Assembly (NCBI GenBank): GCA_012838745.1
Contig: DUOS01000061.1
Span: forward strand, 1-41,579
Length of the DNA: 41,579 nucleotides
Direction of reading: 5' to 3'
Source of the DNA: Treponema sp.
Lineage (GTDB): Bacteria; Spirochaetota; Spirochaetia; Treponematales; Treponemataceae
Shown: in pieces, positions 8,328 to 17,180 of the stretch
Numbering within the stretch: position 1 is the first letter of the stretch
Layout: every line of letters begins with the position of its first letter
The notes under the pieces: generated by a model
Databases searched by the model: none
What the model was told of the DNA's origin: nothing
The model's input: only the letters and a program-made list of their open reading frames with translations
Program-made: the position numbers and the translations under genes

Positions 8328-8822
8328 ATGAATGTACGAATATTGGGTGATCCGGTTCTCCGCGAAATATCCCAACCTATATTAGAAATAACTGACGAAA
8401 TACGCGAGCTTGCTAAAAGAATGCTTGTGGTTATGAAAGAGACTGACGGAGTTGGTCTTGCCGGCCCACAAGTTGGTATAAGCAAGAGAATTTTCGTAGT
8501 TTGTGCAGACGACGGCATCGATCGTGTGTTCATCAATCCACAAATTATTGAAACATCTGTGGAAACCTGTGGCTATGAGGAAGGGTGCTTAAGCATTCCT
8601 GGATATTATGAACAAGTTGAGCGGCCAAAATATGTTACTATTCAGGCTTTGAACGAAAAAGGCCGCCGGGTTACTATGGAAACACAGGGGTTACTTGCCC
8701 GAGTCGTACAGCACGAAAACGACCATCTTGAGGGAACGATGTTCATAGACCGGATTGATTCCAAAAAGAAAGAAAAAATCGAAGCTAAATTCCTCAATAA
8801 AACCAGCTCAAAAGGAGCCTGA
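8328..8822 (+). CDS. def: Peptide deformylase
   Basis: 164-aa metalloenzyme that removes the formyl group from the N-terminal Met of nascent proteins. All three motifs are present: GVGLAGPQVG (41-50), EGCLS (85-89, metal-ligand Cys) and QHENDHLEG (128-136, with the HExxH-type H129, E130, H133). The N-terminus MNVRILGDPVLRE is canonical, which fixes the ATG. First gene of a plus-strand run with fmt, the enzyme that adds the same formyl group to initiator tRNA; this pairing is common in bacteria. Confidence 0.97.
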   Translation: MNVRILGDPVLREISQPILEITDEIRELAKRMLVVMKETDGVGLAGPQVGISKRIFVVCADDGIDRVFINPQIIETSVETCGYEEGCLSIPGYYEQVERPKYVTIQALNEKGRRVTMETQGLLARVVQHENDHLEGTMFIDRIDSKKKEKIEAKFLNKTSSKGA

Positions 8823-8826
8823 CGGA

Positions 8827-9813
8827 ATGCTTCGCGTTGTCTTTGCCGGTAGCCCCGATTGCGCTGTTCCTGCTCTTGAAGCTGTTGCCCTACAACACCA
8901 AATTGTAGCAGTTTTATCAAATCCCCCCGCTTCTATGGGGAGATCAAGAAATCTAGTTCCTACTCCAGTTGCTAAGGCAGCAGCAGAACTCAAGCTAGCA
9001 GGGCATATAGCAGAAGATGTACCAATTATTACACCAGAACACATCACAGACGAAATACGCGCGCAAATTGCTGCGGTTAAACCAGACGCCATAGCTTGTT
9101 TTGCCTATGGAAAGATATTTGGCCCTAAAACACTTGCCCTTTTTCCCCGCGGTGCAATTAACCTCCATCCCTCTCTTCTACCCCGCTGGCGCGGATGTGC
9201 TCCCGTTCCTGCCGCAATTCTTGCGCAAGACAAGGAAACGGGAATCAGTATACAACAAATGGTCCGTGAAATGGACGCTGGAGATATTTTAGCCCAAAAA
9301 CGCTATCCGCTGGATGGCTCAGAAACTGCCGGAGACTTACTAGATACGCTCGCCCACGAAGGAGCACCACTCTTAGTCGAGGTTCTTAACCGCATTGAAG
9401 CAGGAAATCTTACCAGAACACCTCAAAACCACGATAAAGCTACCTATTGTGGTATGCTATGCAAGGATGACGGCGAAATAGACTGGAATACATCAGCGGA
9501 AGAAATAGCCGCAAAGATCCGTGCGTTTCACCCCTGGCCAGGTGCTTTTACACGCGCAAGGGAAACCGTTCTTCTCATTCATCAAGCGCATCCGTATGAA
9601 ACCACGGAAGCTACAAATACTCCACCAGGAACCGTTTTCGACGTGGACAAAAAAACTGGGATTCTAGTACAAACGGGAAACGGTGTACTTGCTCTTGAGA
9701 CACTACAATGGTGTGCAAAAAAACAACTCGACTGGAAGTCGTTTCTAAACGGAACGAGAAATTTTACCGGCACAGTTCTTGGAACTACCGCACAACCTGA
9801 AACAACACCATAA
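8827..9813 (+). CDS. fmt: Methionyl-tRNA formyltransferase
   Basis: 328-aa enzyme that formylates Met-tRNA(fMet) with 10-formyl-tetrahydrofolate. The N-terminal Rossmann-like domain opens with RVVFAGSPD; the catalytic triad appears as N112 and H114 in NLHPSLLPRWRG and D150 in REMDAGDIL. The C-terminal tRNA-binding domain is present (HPWPGAFT near 235). AAAGGAG lies about 9 nt before the ATG at 8827, 4 bp after the def stop. An in-frame extension back to 8755 inside def is not needed. Operon with def. Confidence 0.96.
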   Translation: MLRVVFAGSPDCAVPALEAVALQHQIVAVLSNPPASMGRSRNLVPTPVAKAAAELKLAGHIAEDVPIITPEHITDEIRAQIAAVKPDAIACFAYGKIFGPKTLALFPRGAINLHPSLLPRWRGCAPVPAAILAQDKETGISIQQMVREMDAGDILAQKRYPLDGSETAGDLLDTLAHEGAPLLVEVLNRIEAGNLTRTPQNHDKATYCGMLCKDDGEIDWNTSAEEIAAKIRAFHPWPGAFTRARETVLLIHQAHPYETTEATNTPPGTVFDVDKKTGILVQTGNGVLALETLQWCAKKQLDWKSFLNGTRNFTGTVLGTTAQPETTP

Positions 9814-9826
9814 AAGGGATACTAGC

Positions 9827-10885
9827 ATGAAGTTCAATCTTTCTGATTTCCGTATAGACTTTAATACACTTGCCGATCGTTTACGAGAAAACTCCCGTAT
9901 TGTGCTCATAACCAGTGCAACTGTTTTATTAGTGACCGCCGCGGCCGCAGTTGTCGTGTTTTTTCTTTCCTTGCGTAGCGCAGAACAGGTTATGGTTCCT
10001 TCACTAACTGGTAAAGATATGGCCGTCGCCATGATTGAAATGCAAGAAAAAGAACTCTATCCACGAATCCAACTCAAATATTCAGATAAAATAGATGACA
10101 AGGGAATGGTTATGGCTCAAAGCCCTGCGCCAGGATCAATTGTTAAGGCGGGGCGACGAATAGATCTCACGATAAGCCGAGGAATCGTTATAGACAAGAT
10201 GGAAAACTATGTGGGTCAAAGTGTAGACAATGTAAAAATGAATTTACAGTCGTTATTTGCTTCAATGGATACTCCACTCATCGCTATCGAAGATCCCCCC
10301 CTCTATCGTTTTTCTTCGGAACCAGCAGGAACAATTCTTGAGCAAACACCGCTTTCTGATACTGCTATAACGGGCCCCACAACAGTTGCAGTTGTTGTAA
10401 GCCGTGGGCCAGAATATGACCGTGTTAAAGTACCTGTAATAAATGGGCTTTCTATCGCTGATATGCTTTCTCGACTTTCAAATAGTGAAGTTGTGTTCGA
10501 TTTTGCCACACGCTTCCCAGAAAGAGATGAACAAGCGGGTACTATTGTTGCTCAAACACCAGCAGGTGAAACCTTTGTCCCCAGCTTTTCCCGTGTAGCT
10601 GCTGTTGTTGCCATACCAGTAACACCGACAGAGGGCATGGTCTACGGTGTTTTTGAAGAAACTCTCCCCGAATACCCCTACCCATTCCAAGTACAAATTT
10701 CGGCAATCAGTCCCATGGGAGACCGTTATCAACTCGCATCGTTTAAACATCCTGGTGGATCACTTTCAATGCCCTATGCCGTTGAAGATGGTACCCTTCT
10801 CGTACTGACTATACTCAACAAAGAAGTCGGTACGTACGAAATCCACGAAAAAAAACAGCAGGACGACACTAACCAGGAGCAGTAA
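9827..10885 (+). CDS. Membrane-anchored PASTA-domain protein, no kinase domain
   Basis: 352 aa. A short cytoplasmic N-terminus is followed by one membrane segment (about 25-48) and three PASTA-like repeats outside the membrane (about 55-118, 122-193, 200-264), each with a VP/VxxGxS start, a central QxPxxG turn and a terminal VSRG/ISRG-type strand. The last 85 residues form an additional unassigned domain. PASTA domains bind muropeptides or peptidoglycan and usually sit on Ser/Thr kinases or PBPs; here no kinase or transpeptidase is attached, so it is probably a wall-sensing or scaffolding protein. AAAGGGAT ribosome site; 13 bp after fmt and immediately before aroDE. Confidence 0.88.
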   Translation: MKFNLSDFRIDFNTLADRLRENSRIVLITSATVLLVTAAAAVVVFFLSLRSAEQVMVPSLTGKDMAVAMIEMQEKELYPRIQLKYSDKIDDKGMVMAQSPAPGSIVKAGRRIDLTISRGIVIDKMENYVGQSVDNVKMNLQSLFASMDTPLIAIEDPPLYRFSSEPAGTILEQTPLSDTAITGPTTVAVVVSRGPEYDRVKVPVINGLSIADMLSRLSNSEVVFDFATRFPERDEQAGTIVAQTPAGETFVPSFSRVAAVVAIPVTPTEGMVYGVFEETLPEYPYPFQVQISAISPMGDRYQLASFKHPGGSLSMPYAVEDGTLLVLTILNKEVGTYEIHEKKQQDDTNQEQ

Positions 10886-12373
10886 ATGCGTACAAAGGTA
10901 TGTTTGGTTCTCACCGCGCCCACCCTTAAAGAAAATTTAGCTCTCGTAGAATTATATCGCCATTGGATAGATATCGCAGAGCTACGAGTTGATTGCTTGT
11001 GCCACGAAGACCGCCTCGAGTTTCGCCAGTTCCCCGAACAAGCAAATATTCCTTGCATACTCACCGTGCGCCGTAAGTCTGACGGTGGCCAGTACGTTGA
11101 AGGCGAAGGTGCTAGAATAGCCCTACTTGCCCGAGGTCTCGCCTTTGCAGATATCAACCCAAAAAAGAATTTTGCCTATATTGATCTCGAGGAAGACCTA
11201 CAAGTTCCTAGCCTTGAAGAAGCTGCTCGAGCCTTTAACACACGGATTATCCGCAGTGTGCATAATCTAAAAGGTCCTGAAACAGATATTTTAAACCGAG
11301 TACAAAAATTAAGACGTACCAAGGACGAAATTGCAAAAATTGCCTTTGTACCGCGCAACCTATCGGATGTAACCCGTCTTTTCCACGAAGCAAAAAGCTG
11401 TTCAAGTGAGGAGTTTATCCTCATCGCTATGGGGCAGTACGGGTTGCCGTCGAGAATTTTAGCCCCCTTGATTGGCTCATCTATCTGCTATACCTCAAGT
11501 GAACAGGAAATCCGTAGCTCCGATAATCCAATGGGGCATCTCGATCCTATTACCATGAATGAGATATACGCAATCCGATCCATTAATGAAAGAACCCGAG
11601 TTTTTGGCGTAACCGGCAGTCCGCTTTTGGCAACATCGAGCCCTCTCATTCATAACAAAGGCTATCGTACTCAAGCTATTAACGCGGTGTATATTCCGAT
11701 TAAATCAGATTCTATTGAAGAATCAATTGAGTTTGCCGAAGAAACCGGAATTACTGGTATTTCTGTTACCTTTCCGTTTAAAGAAACCGTACTTCCCAAC
11801 CTTTCAGAAATATCAGCAGAAACAGGCGAAATTGGAGCATGCAACACTATTATGCGCACTGGCCACGGCTGGAATGGCTATAATACCGATGGACCTGGGT
11901 TTGAGCGTGCAATTCTTGCTTTCCTCGGTACGCGTGACTTACGCAAATTCCATGTTTCTATAATTGGGGCAGGCGGAGCCGCACGAGCGATTGCTCATGC
12001 AGTTAAAGCACTACGCGGTAAAGCGTGTGTTTTTAACCGTACAACAGATAAAGCCTATGAACTGGCTCGCCAATATAATTTTAAGTGGGCACCACTCGAA
12101 ATGGGCAGCACAACACTGATAGAAAAATATTCAGACCTCATTATTCAAACCACAAGTGTGGGTATGTCCCCAAACACAGAACAGGATCCACTCGATTTTT
12201 ATGTTTTCGATGGCCATGAAGCCGTATACGACGTTATATACAAACCCGAAAAGACACGATTTCTTAAGCGAGCAGAAAAAGCGGGATGCCGCGTTTGTAA
12301 TGGGTATACGATGCTCTTATATCAAGCATTCATGCAGTACAAATTGTTCACAGGAGTAGATTATGCCGAATAA
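10886..12373 (+). CDS. aroDE: Fused 3-dehydroquinate dehydratase / shikimate dehydrogenase
   Basis: 495-aa bifunctional enzyme for steps 3 and 4 of the shikimate pathway. Residues 1-225 are a type I dehydroquinase: ELRVD (32-36), catalytic H126 in RSVHN and Schiff-base K151 in AKIAF. Residues 236-495 are shikimate dehydrogenase: FGVTGSPLLATSSPLIHN, catalytic K299 in VTFPFKE, D335 in YNTDG and the NADP loop GAGGAARA (361-368). The same D-E fusion is known from chlamydiae, plants and spirochaetes. The ATG directly follows the previous TAA, with AGGAG in the end of the PASTA gene. The 3' end overlaps rpiA by 11 bp. Confidence 0.96.
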   Translation: MRTKVCLVLTAPTLKENLALVELYRHWIDIAELRVDCLCHEDRLEFRQFPEQANIPCILTVRRKSDGGQYVEGEGARIALLARGLAFADINPKKNFAYIDLEEDLQVPSLEEAARAFNTRIIRSVHNLKGPETDILNRVQKLRRTKDEIAKIAFVPRNLSDVTRLFHEAKSCSSEEFILIAMGQYGLPSRILAPLIGSSICYTSSEQEIRSSDNPMGHLDPITMNEIYAIRSINERTRVFGVTGSPLLATSSPLIHNKGYRTQAINAVYIPIKSDSIEESIEFAEETGITGISVTFPFKETVLPNLSEISAETGEIGACNTIMRTGHGWNGYNTDGPGFERAILAFLGTRDLRKFHVSIIGAGGAARAIAHAVKALRGKACVFNRTTDKAYELARQYNFKWAPLEMGSTTLIEKYSDLIIQTTSVGMSPNTEQDPLDFYVFDGHEAVYDVIYKPEKTRFLKRAEKAGCRVCNGYTMLLYQAFMQYKLFTGVDYAE

Positions 12374-13097
12374 GACTATGACAGCAGAAGAACAGAAAAA
12401 ACTTGTTTCACACTATGCGCTCAACGACCTTGTATCCCGCGGAGTTCTTCGTTCTGGCATGAAAGTAGGACTGGGAACAGGCTCAACCATGATGCCGGCG
12501 ATACATGTACTCGCACAGCTTCTAGCCGCCGGGAAACTCTGCGAAATCAAGGCGGTTTCAACAAGTTTTGAGACAACCATTGCCTGCGAGGAATTAGGGA
12601 TTCCAGTGTATTCGCTCAACTCGCGAGAAATTAGCGGGTCTCTCGATCTCGCTATTGACGGTGCAGACGAAATTGATCCAGATAACAATCTCATTAAAGG
12701 CGGCGGTGCTGCCCTTTTGCTAGAAAAAATTGTGGCGTATAATGCAGATCAATTCGTAATACTTGCAGACGAATCAAAGGCAGTTCCTAATCTTGGAACT
12801 CGGTTTCCCCTCCCAGTGGAAGTTATTTCCGAAGCGCGTACAAGCGTAACACAACAATTGATTCGTCTAGGGGCTACGGCCGCCGTGCGCTACGGGGTAA
12901 AAAAAGCGGGACCGGTAATCACTGATAACGGAAATATTATTTTAGATTGTTTGTGGCCGTCGGATTCAAAATGCAATCCAAAAAGCCTAGAAGGCATAAT
13001 AAACGAAATCGTCGGTGTAGTGGAAAATGGTTTTTTTACAAAACTCCGGCCAACAGTATACCTAGCCCACGCAGATGGCACCGTTGAGCTGCGCTAA
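12363..13097 (+). CDS. rpiA: Ribose-5-phosphate isomerase A
   Basis: 244-aa cytoplasmic enzyme interconverting ribose-5-phosphate and ribulose-5-phosphate in the non-oxidative pentose phosphate pathway. Motifs: GLGTGSTM near 37, DGADEID (about 98-104), KGGGAALL with the catalytic-region residues, and the C-terminal VVENGFF segment (usually VEHGLF). CAGGAG lies 10 nt before the ATG inside aroDE, and the 11-bp overlap implies translational coupling. Last gene of the def run. The 32-bp convergent gap to era (13098-13129) shows no obvious terminator. Confidence 0.95.
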   Translation: MPNKTMTAEEQKKLVSHYALNDLVSRGVLRSGMKVGLGTGSTMMPAIHVLAQLLAAGKLCEIKAVSTSFETTIACEELGIPVYSLNSREISGSLDLAIDGADEIDPDNNLIKGGGAALLLEKIVAYNADQFVILADESKAVPNLGTRFPLPVEVISEARTSVTQQLIRLGATAAVRYGVKKAGPVITDNGNIILDCLWPSDSKCNPKSLEGIINEIVGVVENGFFTKLRPTVYLAHADGTVELR

Positions 13098-13129
13098 TTG
13101 GCACAGACTGAGCTGACCGGAATTTCATA

Positions 13130-14023
13130 TTAGCGTTTCAAAATCCGACTGAGTATTGGATCTTTTTGTCGCCAGTTTTTATTAACCTTTACCTGCAAGT
13201 CGAGTCGCACATGATAGTCAAATATTTTTTTAATTTCTGCGTTCGATTCTGTCCTGATTTTTTTAATCATAGACGCACCCTTGCCAATTACCATAGCCTT
13301 TTGACTTTCTCTCTCCACCATAATAAAGGCACGAACCCATAACTCTTTCCCATTTGGTTTCATTTCCATATCTGCAATTTCAACATAGAGGGCATGGGGA
13401 ATTTCATCTCGGGTATTGAGCATAGCCTTTTCTCGAATAATTTCTGCAATTCTAAAATCAACTTCCTGATCAGTATAGTATTCTTCAGGATACATTGGCT
13501 CTCCAACAGGAGCTATTTTATATATGCAGGAAAGCAGTTTTTTAACACTTTTTCCCGTTTCAGCAGAAATTTCAACTATACGATCGGTAGGAACTAAGGG
13601 CAGTGCAGTCTCAATAAAAAGATGCACCATTCCCGGGCGTGCTTCCGGCAAATCAATTTTATTTATACCTATAATGACGCGGTCTGAAACACCGGTAAGC
13701 AATTGGGCAATGGCAGCTTCTTCTGGCCCTGCTTCTCGAGTAGAATCAATTAAATACACAATACAGTCTGATTCAGGGAGACGATCTCGCGCGATTCCCT
13801 TTAAAAGCAAGTTCATTTTTTTCTCTGAATCGTGGTATCCGGGGGTATCTATAAAAACAAGTTGCCCCTCCGGAGTATTCACAATTCCACGAATAGCGTT
13901 TCTAGTCGTCTGAGGGAAAGGAGACACAATTGAAACCTTTTCCCCGGAAGCAGTATTAAGAAACGTTGATTTTCCCGCAGAAGGGCGGCCGATTATTGCA
14001 ACTATCGCAGATTTTTTTTCCAT
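13130..14023 (-). CDS. era: GTPase Era (16S rRNA-binding)
   Basis: 297-aa GTPase that binds the 3' end of 16S rRNA in 30S assembly. G1 GRPSAGKST, G3 DTPGY, G4 NKID and G5 ISAETG are visible, followed by a C-terminal KH domain (VIGKGASMIKKI near residue 250). I start at the internal ATG 14023 because AAGGAA ends 3 nt before it and the remaining N-terminus matches the family. The ATG at 14044 overlaps the rnfB stop by 4 bp (ATGA) but has no ribosome site; if used it adds seven residues (MSENKEI). G1 has Ser-Ala where NxGKS is usual. Cotranscribed with the rnf genes. Confidence 0.95.
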   Translation of the reverse strand: MEKKSAIVAIIGRPSAGKSTFLNTASGEKVSIVSPFPQTTRNAIRGIVNTPEGQLVFIDTPGYHDSEKKMNLLLKGIARDRLPESDCIVYLIDSTREAGPEEAAIAQLLTGVSDRVIIGINKIDLPEARPGMVHLFIETALPLVPTDRIVEISAETGKSVKKLLSCIYKIAPVGEPMYPEEYYTDQEVDFRIAEIIREKAMLNTRDEIPHALYVEIADMEMKPNGKELWVRAFIMVERESQKAMVIGKGASMIKKIRTESNAEIKKIFDYHVRLDLQVKVNKNWRQKDPILSRILKR

Positions 14024-14040
14024 TATTTCCTTGTTTTCGC

Positions 14041-14856
14041 TCATTTAATACGCACGAGGTCTTCAACTAAGGTTAGCACGCCAGTTGGACACACGCTGAC
14101 ACATTCACCGCAGGAATCACAGACAGCGTAATCTATAACGGGGATACCGTTAATCACCTTAAGACAGTCTTTTGGGCATGCCTTTTCGCACTTTAGACAC
14201 TTAATACATCCAACCTTGCAATCTTTAAATACCTGTGCTTTTCGTGGGTTCCGATTAGAACACAGGGCTATAGCACCAGTACGTTCCACAGGCACTAATT
14301 CTAGCAGAAGGTTTGGGCAAACTTCTGTACATAAACCACAGCCAGTACACTTTGCGTAATCTACATGGGGTATTCCGTCGGCTCTCACGTGTATGGCGTC
14401 AAAGGGGCAGGCTGCTTCACAGTCGCCAAAACCAATACAACCATAATCACAGAGTTTTGTGCCATTTACCGAGAGCTTTGCCGCCTGGCAGGTTTTCACA
14501 CCAATATAGTCGGCCTTAGTGGGGCATTTTTCCAGGACTCCCTGGCATAAAAGAACCACTACCTTCGTTACTGCGTCAGTTTTAACGCCGATTATATCCG
14601 CTATTTTATTCGCTACTTCCGCGCCACCAACCGGGCAACTGGAGGCCAGCACTTCTCCGCGCACAATCGCGGTAGCAAGAGCATCACAGCCAGCATACCC
14701 GCAGGCTCCACAGTTTGCACCGGGAAGCACCTCTCGTATTTCTTCTTCGGCAGGATCTACCTCAACGTAGAATATCTTCTTAAAGAATCCAAGTAAAAAG
14801 CCCAACAAGGCCGCAAGGGCAAGGGAAACAACCAGTGTTGCAATAATTAAATTCAT
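14041..14856 (-). CDS. rnfB: Rnf complex iron-sulfur subunit B
   Basis: 271-aa subunit of the ferredoxin:NAD+ oxidoreductase complex. One N-terminal membrane anchor (1-25), then the RnfB-specific Fe-S site C49, C52, C57, C74 (CGACGYAGC plus a later Cys), then four ferredoxin-type CxxxxxC/CxxCxxCxxxC clusters beginning near C136, C170, C217 and C246, the last three ending in CP. This supports a cytoplasmic electron-entry module for reduced ferredoxin. AGAGG lies 6 nt before the ATG. 9 bp after rnfA. Cluster number is read from Cys spacing only. Confidence 0.95.
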   Translation of the reverse strand: MNLIIATLVVSLALAALLGFLLGFFKKIFYVEVDPAEEEIREVLPGANCGACGYAGCDALATAIVRGEVLASSCPVGGAEVANKIADIIGVKTDAVTKVVVLLCQGVLEKCPTKADYIGVKTCQAAKLSVNGTKLCDYGCIGFGDCEAACPFDAIHVRADGIPHVDYAKCTGCGLCTEVCPNLLLELVPVERTGAIALCSNRNPRKAQVFKDCKVGCIKCLKCEKACPKDCLKVINGIPVIDYAVCDSCGECVSVCPTGVLTLVEDLVRIK

Positions 14857-14865
14857 TATCTACCT

Positions 14866-15444
14866 CTATTTAATAAGGCCTTCGAAGCCGCCAAATGCCA
14901 TAGAAAGAAGGCCAGCGGCTACAAAGAGAATGGGCATACCTTTAAGAAACGCCGGTACAGGCGCAATTTTTAACCGTTCACGAATACCTGCAAGGAGTAC
15001 AAGAGAAAGAAAAAATCCGCAAGCAACACCAATGGCATACACCAACGATTCAATAAAAGAATACCCTTTGATAATCACATCAAAAGTTACGGCAAGAATG
15101 GCACAGTTTGTGGTAATGAGGGCAAGGTACACTCCCATGGAACTATAGAGAGCAGGAGCCGTTTTTTTAAGGTAAAACTCAACTAACTGTACAAGACTTG
15201 CAATTACAAGAATGAATACCAAAATCTTGAGAAATTCCAATTTAAAAGGAACTAATATTCCATTATACAAGGGCCAAGTTACTGCGGTTGCCAGCACCGT
15301 TACAAAGAGTACGGCTACGCCCATTCCGGTAGATTTTTTTAAATTGGTAGACATACCGATAAAGGGACAGAGGCCTAAAAAACGCATGAGAACGATGTTT
15401 TCAATCAGCATGGCTGATATAAATATTTTTACTAAATCGGTCAC
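14866..15444 (-). CDS. rnfA: Rnf complex membrane subunit A
   Basis: 192-aa integral membrane protein with about six hydrophobic helices; the first contains the conserved ENIVLMRFLGLCPFIG segment and a later one has TTNCAILA, both RnfA/NqrE hallmarks. I chose the GTG at 15444: GGAGG lies exactly 6 nt upstream, the GTG overlaps the rnfE stop as GTGA, and the resulting length is the family norm. An ATG at 15468 would lie inside rnfE and add eight unrelated residues. RnfA and RnfE are the inverted pair that carry an iron-sulfur centre across the membrane. Confidence 0.95.
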   Translation of the reverse strand: MTDLVKIFISAMLIENIVLMRFLGLCPFIGMSTNLKKSTGMGVAVLFVTVLATAVTWPLYNGILVPFKLEFLKILVFILVIASLVQLVEFYLKKTAPALYSSMGVYLALITTNCAILAVTFDVIIKGYSFIESLVYAIGVACGFFLSLVLLAGIRERLKIAPVPAFLKGMPILFVAAGLLSMAFGGFEGLIK

Positions 15445-16049
15445 TGTATGCCTCCACGAACGACACATTTTTTAATGAACATATTAAGAGCGATAAACAT
15501 CCCAAAAACAAAGAAGCCGCCAGGAGCCTTTGCAAAGAACTCCATAGTGTAGGGTTCGGGGAGCAGCCGGAAACCGAGAATTGTTCCGGCTCCAAGGATT
15601 TCACGCACAGCCGAAATAGCAACAAGAACCCAGGTATACCCCAGACCCATACCGAGGGAATCAAAAATAACCTTATCCATACTTTGTCGAGAAGCAAAGG
15701 ATTCAACCCGCCCCATGATAATACAATTAACTACAATGAGCAGAATAAAAACTCCCATAGCACTAGACAGTTCAGGAGTAAAGGCTTTCATCATCATATC
15801 CACGATAGTTGTAAAGGACGCAATCACTACAATAAAAATAGGGATACGAATGGACTGGGGTATCACTTTACGGAACAAACTAATAATCAGCTCACTCATC
15901 AATAGTACAAAGGTCATGGCGAGCCCCATACCAATACCATTTGCCACGGTAGTAGTAATAGCAAGCGCCGAACACAACCCAATCATGAGTGAAAGCAGGG
16001 GGTTTTCTTTAATTATGCCATTACTAAATATTTCTTTATAACTTTTCAT
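15441..16049 (-). CDS. rnfE: Rnf complex membrane subunit E
   Basis: 202-aa integral membrane protein, paralogous to RnfA. Landmarks: NGIIKENPLLSLMIGLC near the N-terminus, the VVNCIIMGR segment and a conserved SVREILGAGT-like block (here AVREILGAGT). About six helices. AGGGAG at 6 nt before the ATG. The 3' end overlaps the rnfA GTG by 4 bp. Some annotators call this subunit RnfE/NqrD-like; identity to the family is clear. Confidence 0.95.
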   Translation of the reverse strand: MKSYKEIFSNGIIKENPLLSLMIGLCSALAITTTVANGIGMGLAMTFVLLMSELIISLFRKVIPQSIRIPIFIVVIASFTTIVDMMMKAFTPELSSAMGVFILLIVVNCIIMGRVESFASRQSMDKVIFDSLGMGLGYTWVLVAISAVREILGAGTILGFRLLPEPYTMEFFAKAPGGFFVFGMFIALNMFIKKCVVRGGIQ

Positions 16050-16058
16050 ATCTACTCC

Positions 16059-17180
16059 CTATTCTTGTTCCGGAATTTCGTTTAAGACAATCGGAGCAGA
16101 AAGAACTTTTCCTGCTTTTCCGCCCTGAGCTTCGGCTAAATATCTGCTCCCTTCTAGCGCGGCAACCTTAATTATATTTGCAACACCAAGGGTAGAAACA
16201 GTAGCGCTAGAAATTGCGTCTATGTCTCCATCGAGGGTCGTTGGGGCAACTAAAAAGGCATCATCTACCGATTTTCCAGTAAACGTTTCATAGAATTCAG
16301 GTTCAACCATTACATACCCGTAGTTCTGGGTATCCGTCGTTTCATTAATACGAACACCCGCTATCCTGCGGTCTGGCCCTATGCCCACCAAAACTGTAGA
16401 AGCCTTATAGGTTTGTCCACGAGCTTGAATTGCAATTCCAGAAACGGTAGTTCCGTTTCGAACAATCCAAGCGCTATCAAAAACTACTGACCGTTCAATA
16501 GTATTGGAAACTTCTGACGATACGTCTTCAAAGCTATGGCCAGGCCAAATATCCTCAAGGGCTATTTCCAGAGGCATTGGTGCAGCTTCTTTGATTATTG
16601 GAGCTGCTGCACTACCCTCTGCCGCACCATGGTTTGTTGCTAAATATTCGCCTGCTTGATATCCCGCAAGCTGCACTAATCGAGCTACACCTTTAGCAGA
16701 AATTGTTGCGCCAGAAATAGTATCTAAATCATCTCCGAGGCTAAACGGATCATCTAAGGATTTTCCGGTAAATTGATCCACAAAGGGAGACTCTGCTGTT
16801 TTAGTACCAATCTCGGGAGTATCAGCATTTTCTATAAAGACAAGCGGTTTGAGTTTTCGTTCAGTATCAGCGGCAACCAAAATAGTGGAGCTCTTATACG
16901 TGGGGCCGGTAACTCGAACAACTATACCTAGAACCTGATCGCCAGCAACCGCTAGATACGCGCCATCGAAACTGATGGAAGAAATCTTGCTTACTGGGAA
17001 ATCTTCTAGAGTATCAAAACGTTCAGCTTCAGGGAAAAGCTGGTGCAAGCCCTTGGTAAGAGCACGAGCCTCATTTGCCGCGATGTAGGGGGCGGTCAAC
17101 TGGTACACCAATGCAAGACACAGGCAGGCGGTTACCGTAAATGCAGCTAAAATTGACGAAAGTTTTATCATGCTTTTCAT
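16059..17180 (-). CDS. rnfG: Rnf complex FMN subunit G with duplicated FMN-binding domain
   Basis: 373-aa subunit with an N-terminal membrane helix (about 8-28) and two tandem FMN_bind domains facing outward. Domain 1 has TYKSST near 94, IENADTPEIG near 116 and the flavinylation motif DTISGAT (acceptor T159); domain 2 repeats the pattern with TYKAST near 258, TGKSVDD and DAISSAT (acceptor T327). Ordinary RnfG is about 180-220 aa with one domain, so this is a duplication in one reading frame. Start: ATG overlapping the rnfD stop (ATGA), with AGAGG 7 nt upstream. The covalent FMN would need an ApbE/Ftp flavin transferase, not in this window. Confidence 0.95.
   Translation of the reverse strand: MKSMIKLSSILAAFTVTACLCLALVYQLTAPYIAANEARALTKGLHQLFPEAERFDTLEDFPVSKISSISFDGAYLAVAGDQVLGIVVRVTGPTYKSSTILVAADTERKLKPLVFIENADTPEIGTKTAESPFVDQFTGKSLDDPFSLGDDLDTISGATISAKGVARLVQLAGYQAGEYLATNHGAAEGSAAAPIIKEAAPMPLEIALEDIWPGHSFEDVSSEVSNTIERSVVFDSAWIVRNGTTVSGIAIQARGQTYKASTVLVGIGPDRRIAGVRINETTDTQNYGYVMVEPEFYETFTGKSVDDAFLVAPTTLDGDIDAISSATVSTLGVANIIKVAALEGSRYLAEAQGGKAGKVLSAPIVLNEIPEQE

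Noticed and set aside
13098-13129. Terminator between the convergent rpiA and era genes
   Set aside because: I see no stem followed by a T-run in these 32 bases.
15445-15468. Longer RnfA starting at ATG 15468
   Set aside because: The extra residues are read from the rnfE end; GTG 15444 has GGAGG at 6 nt and gives the normal length.
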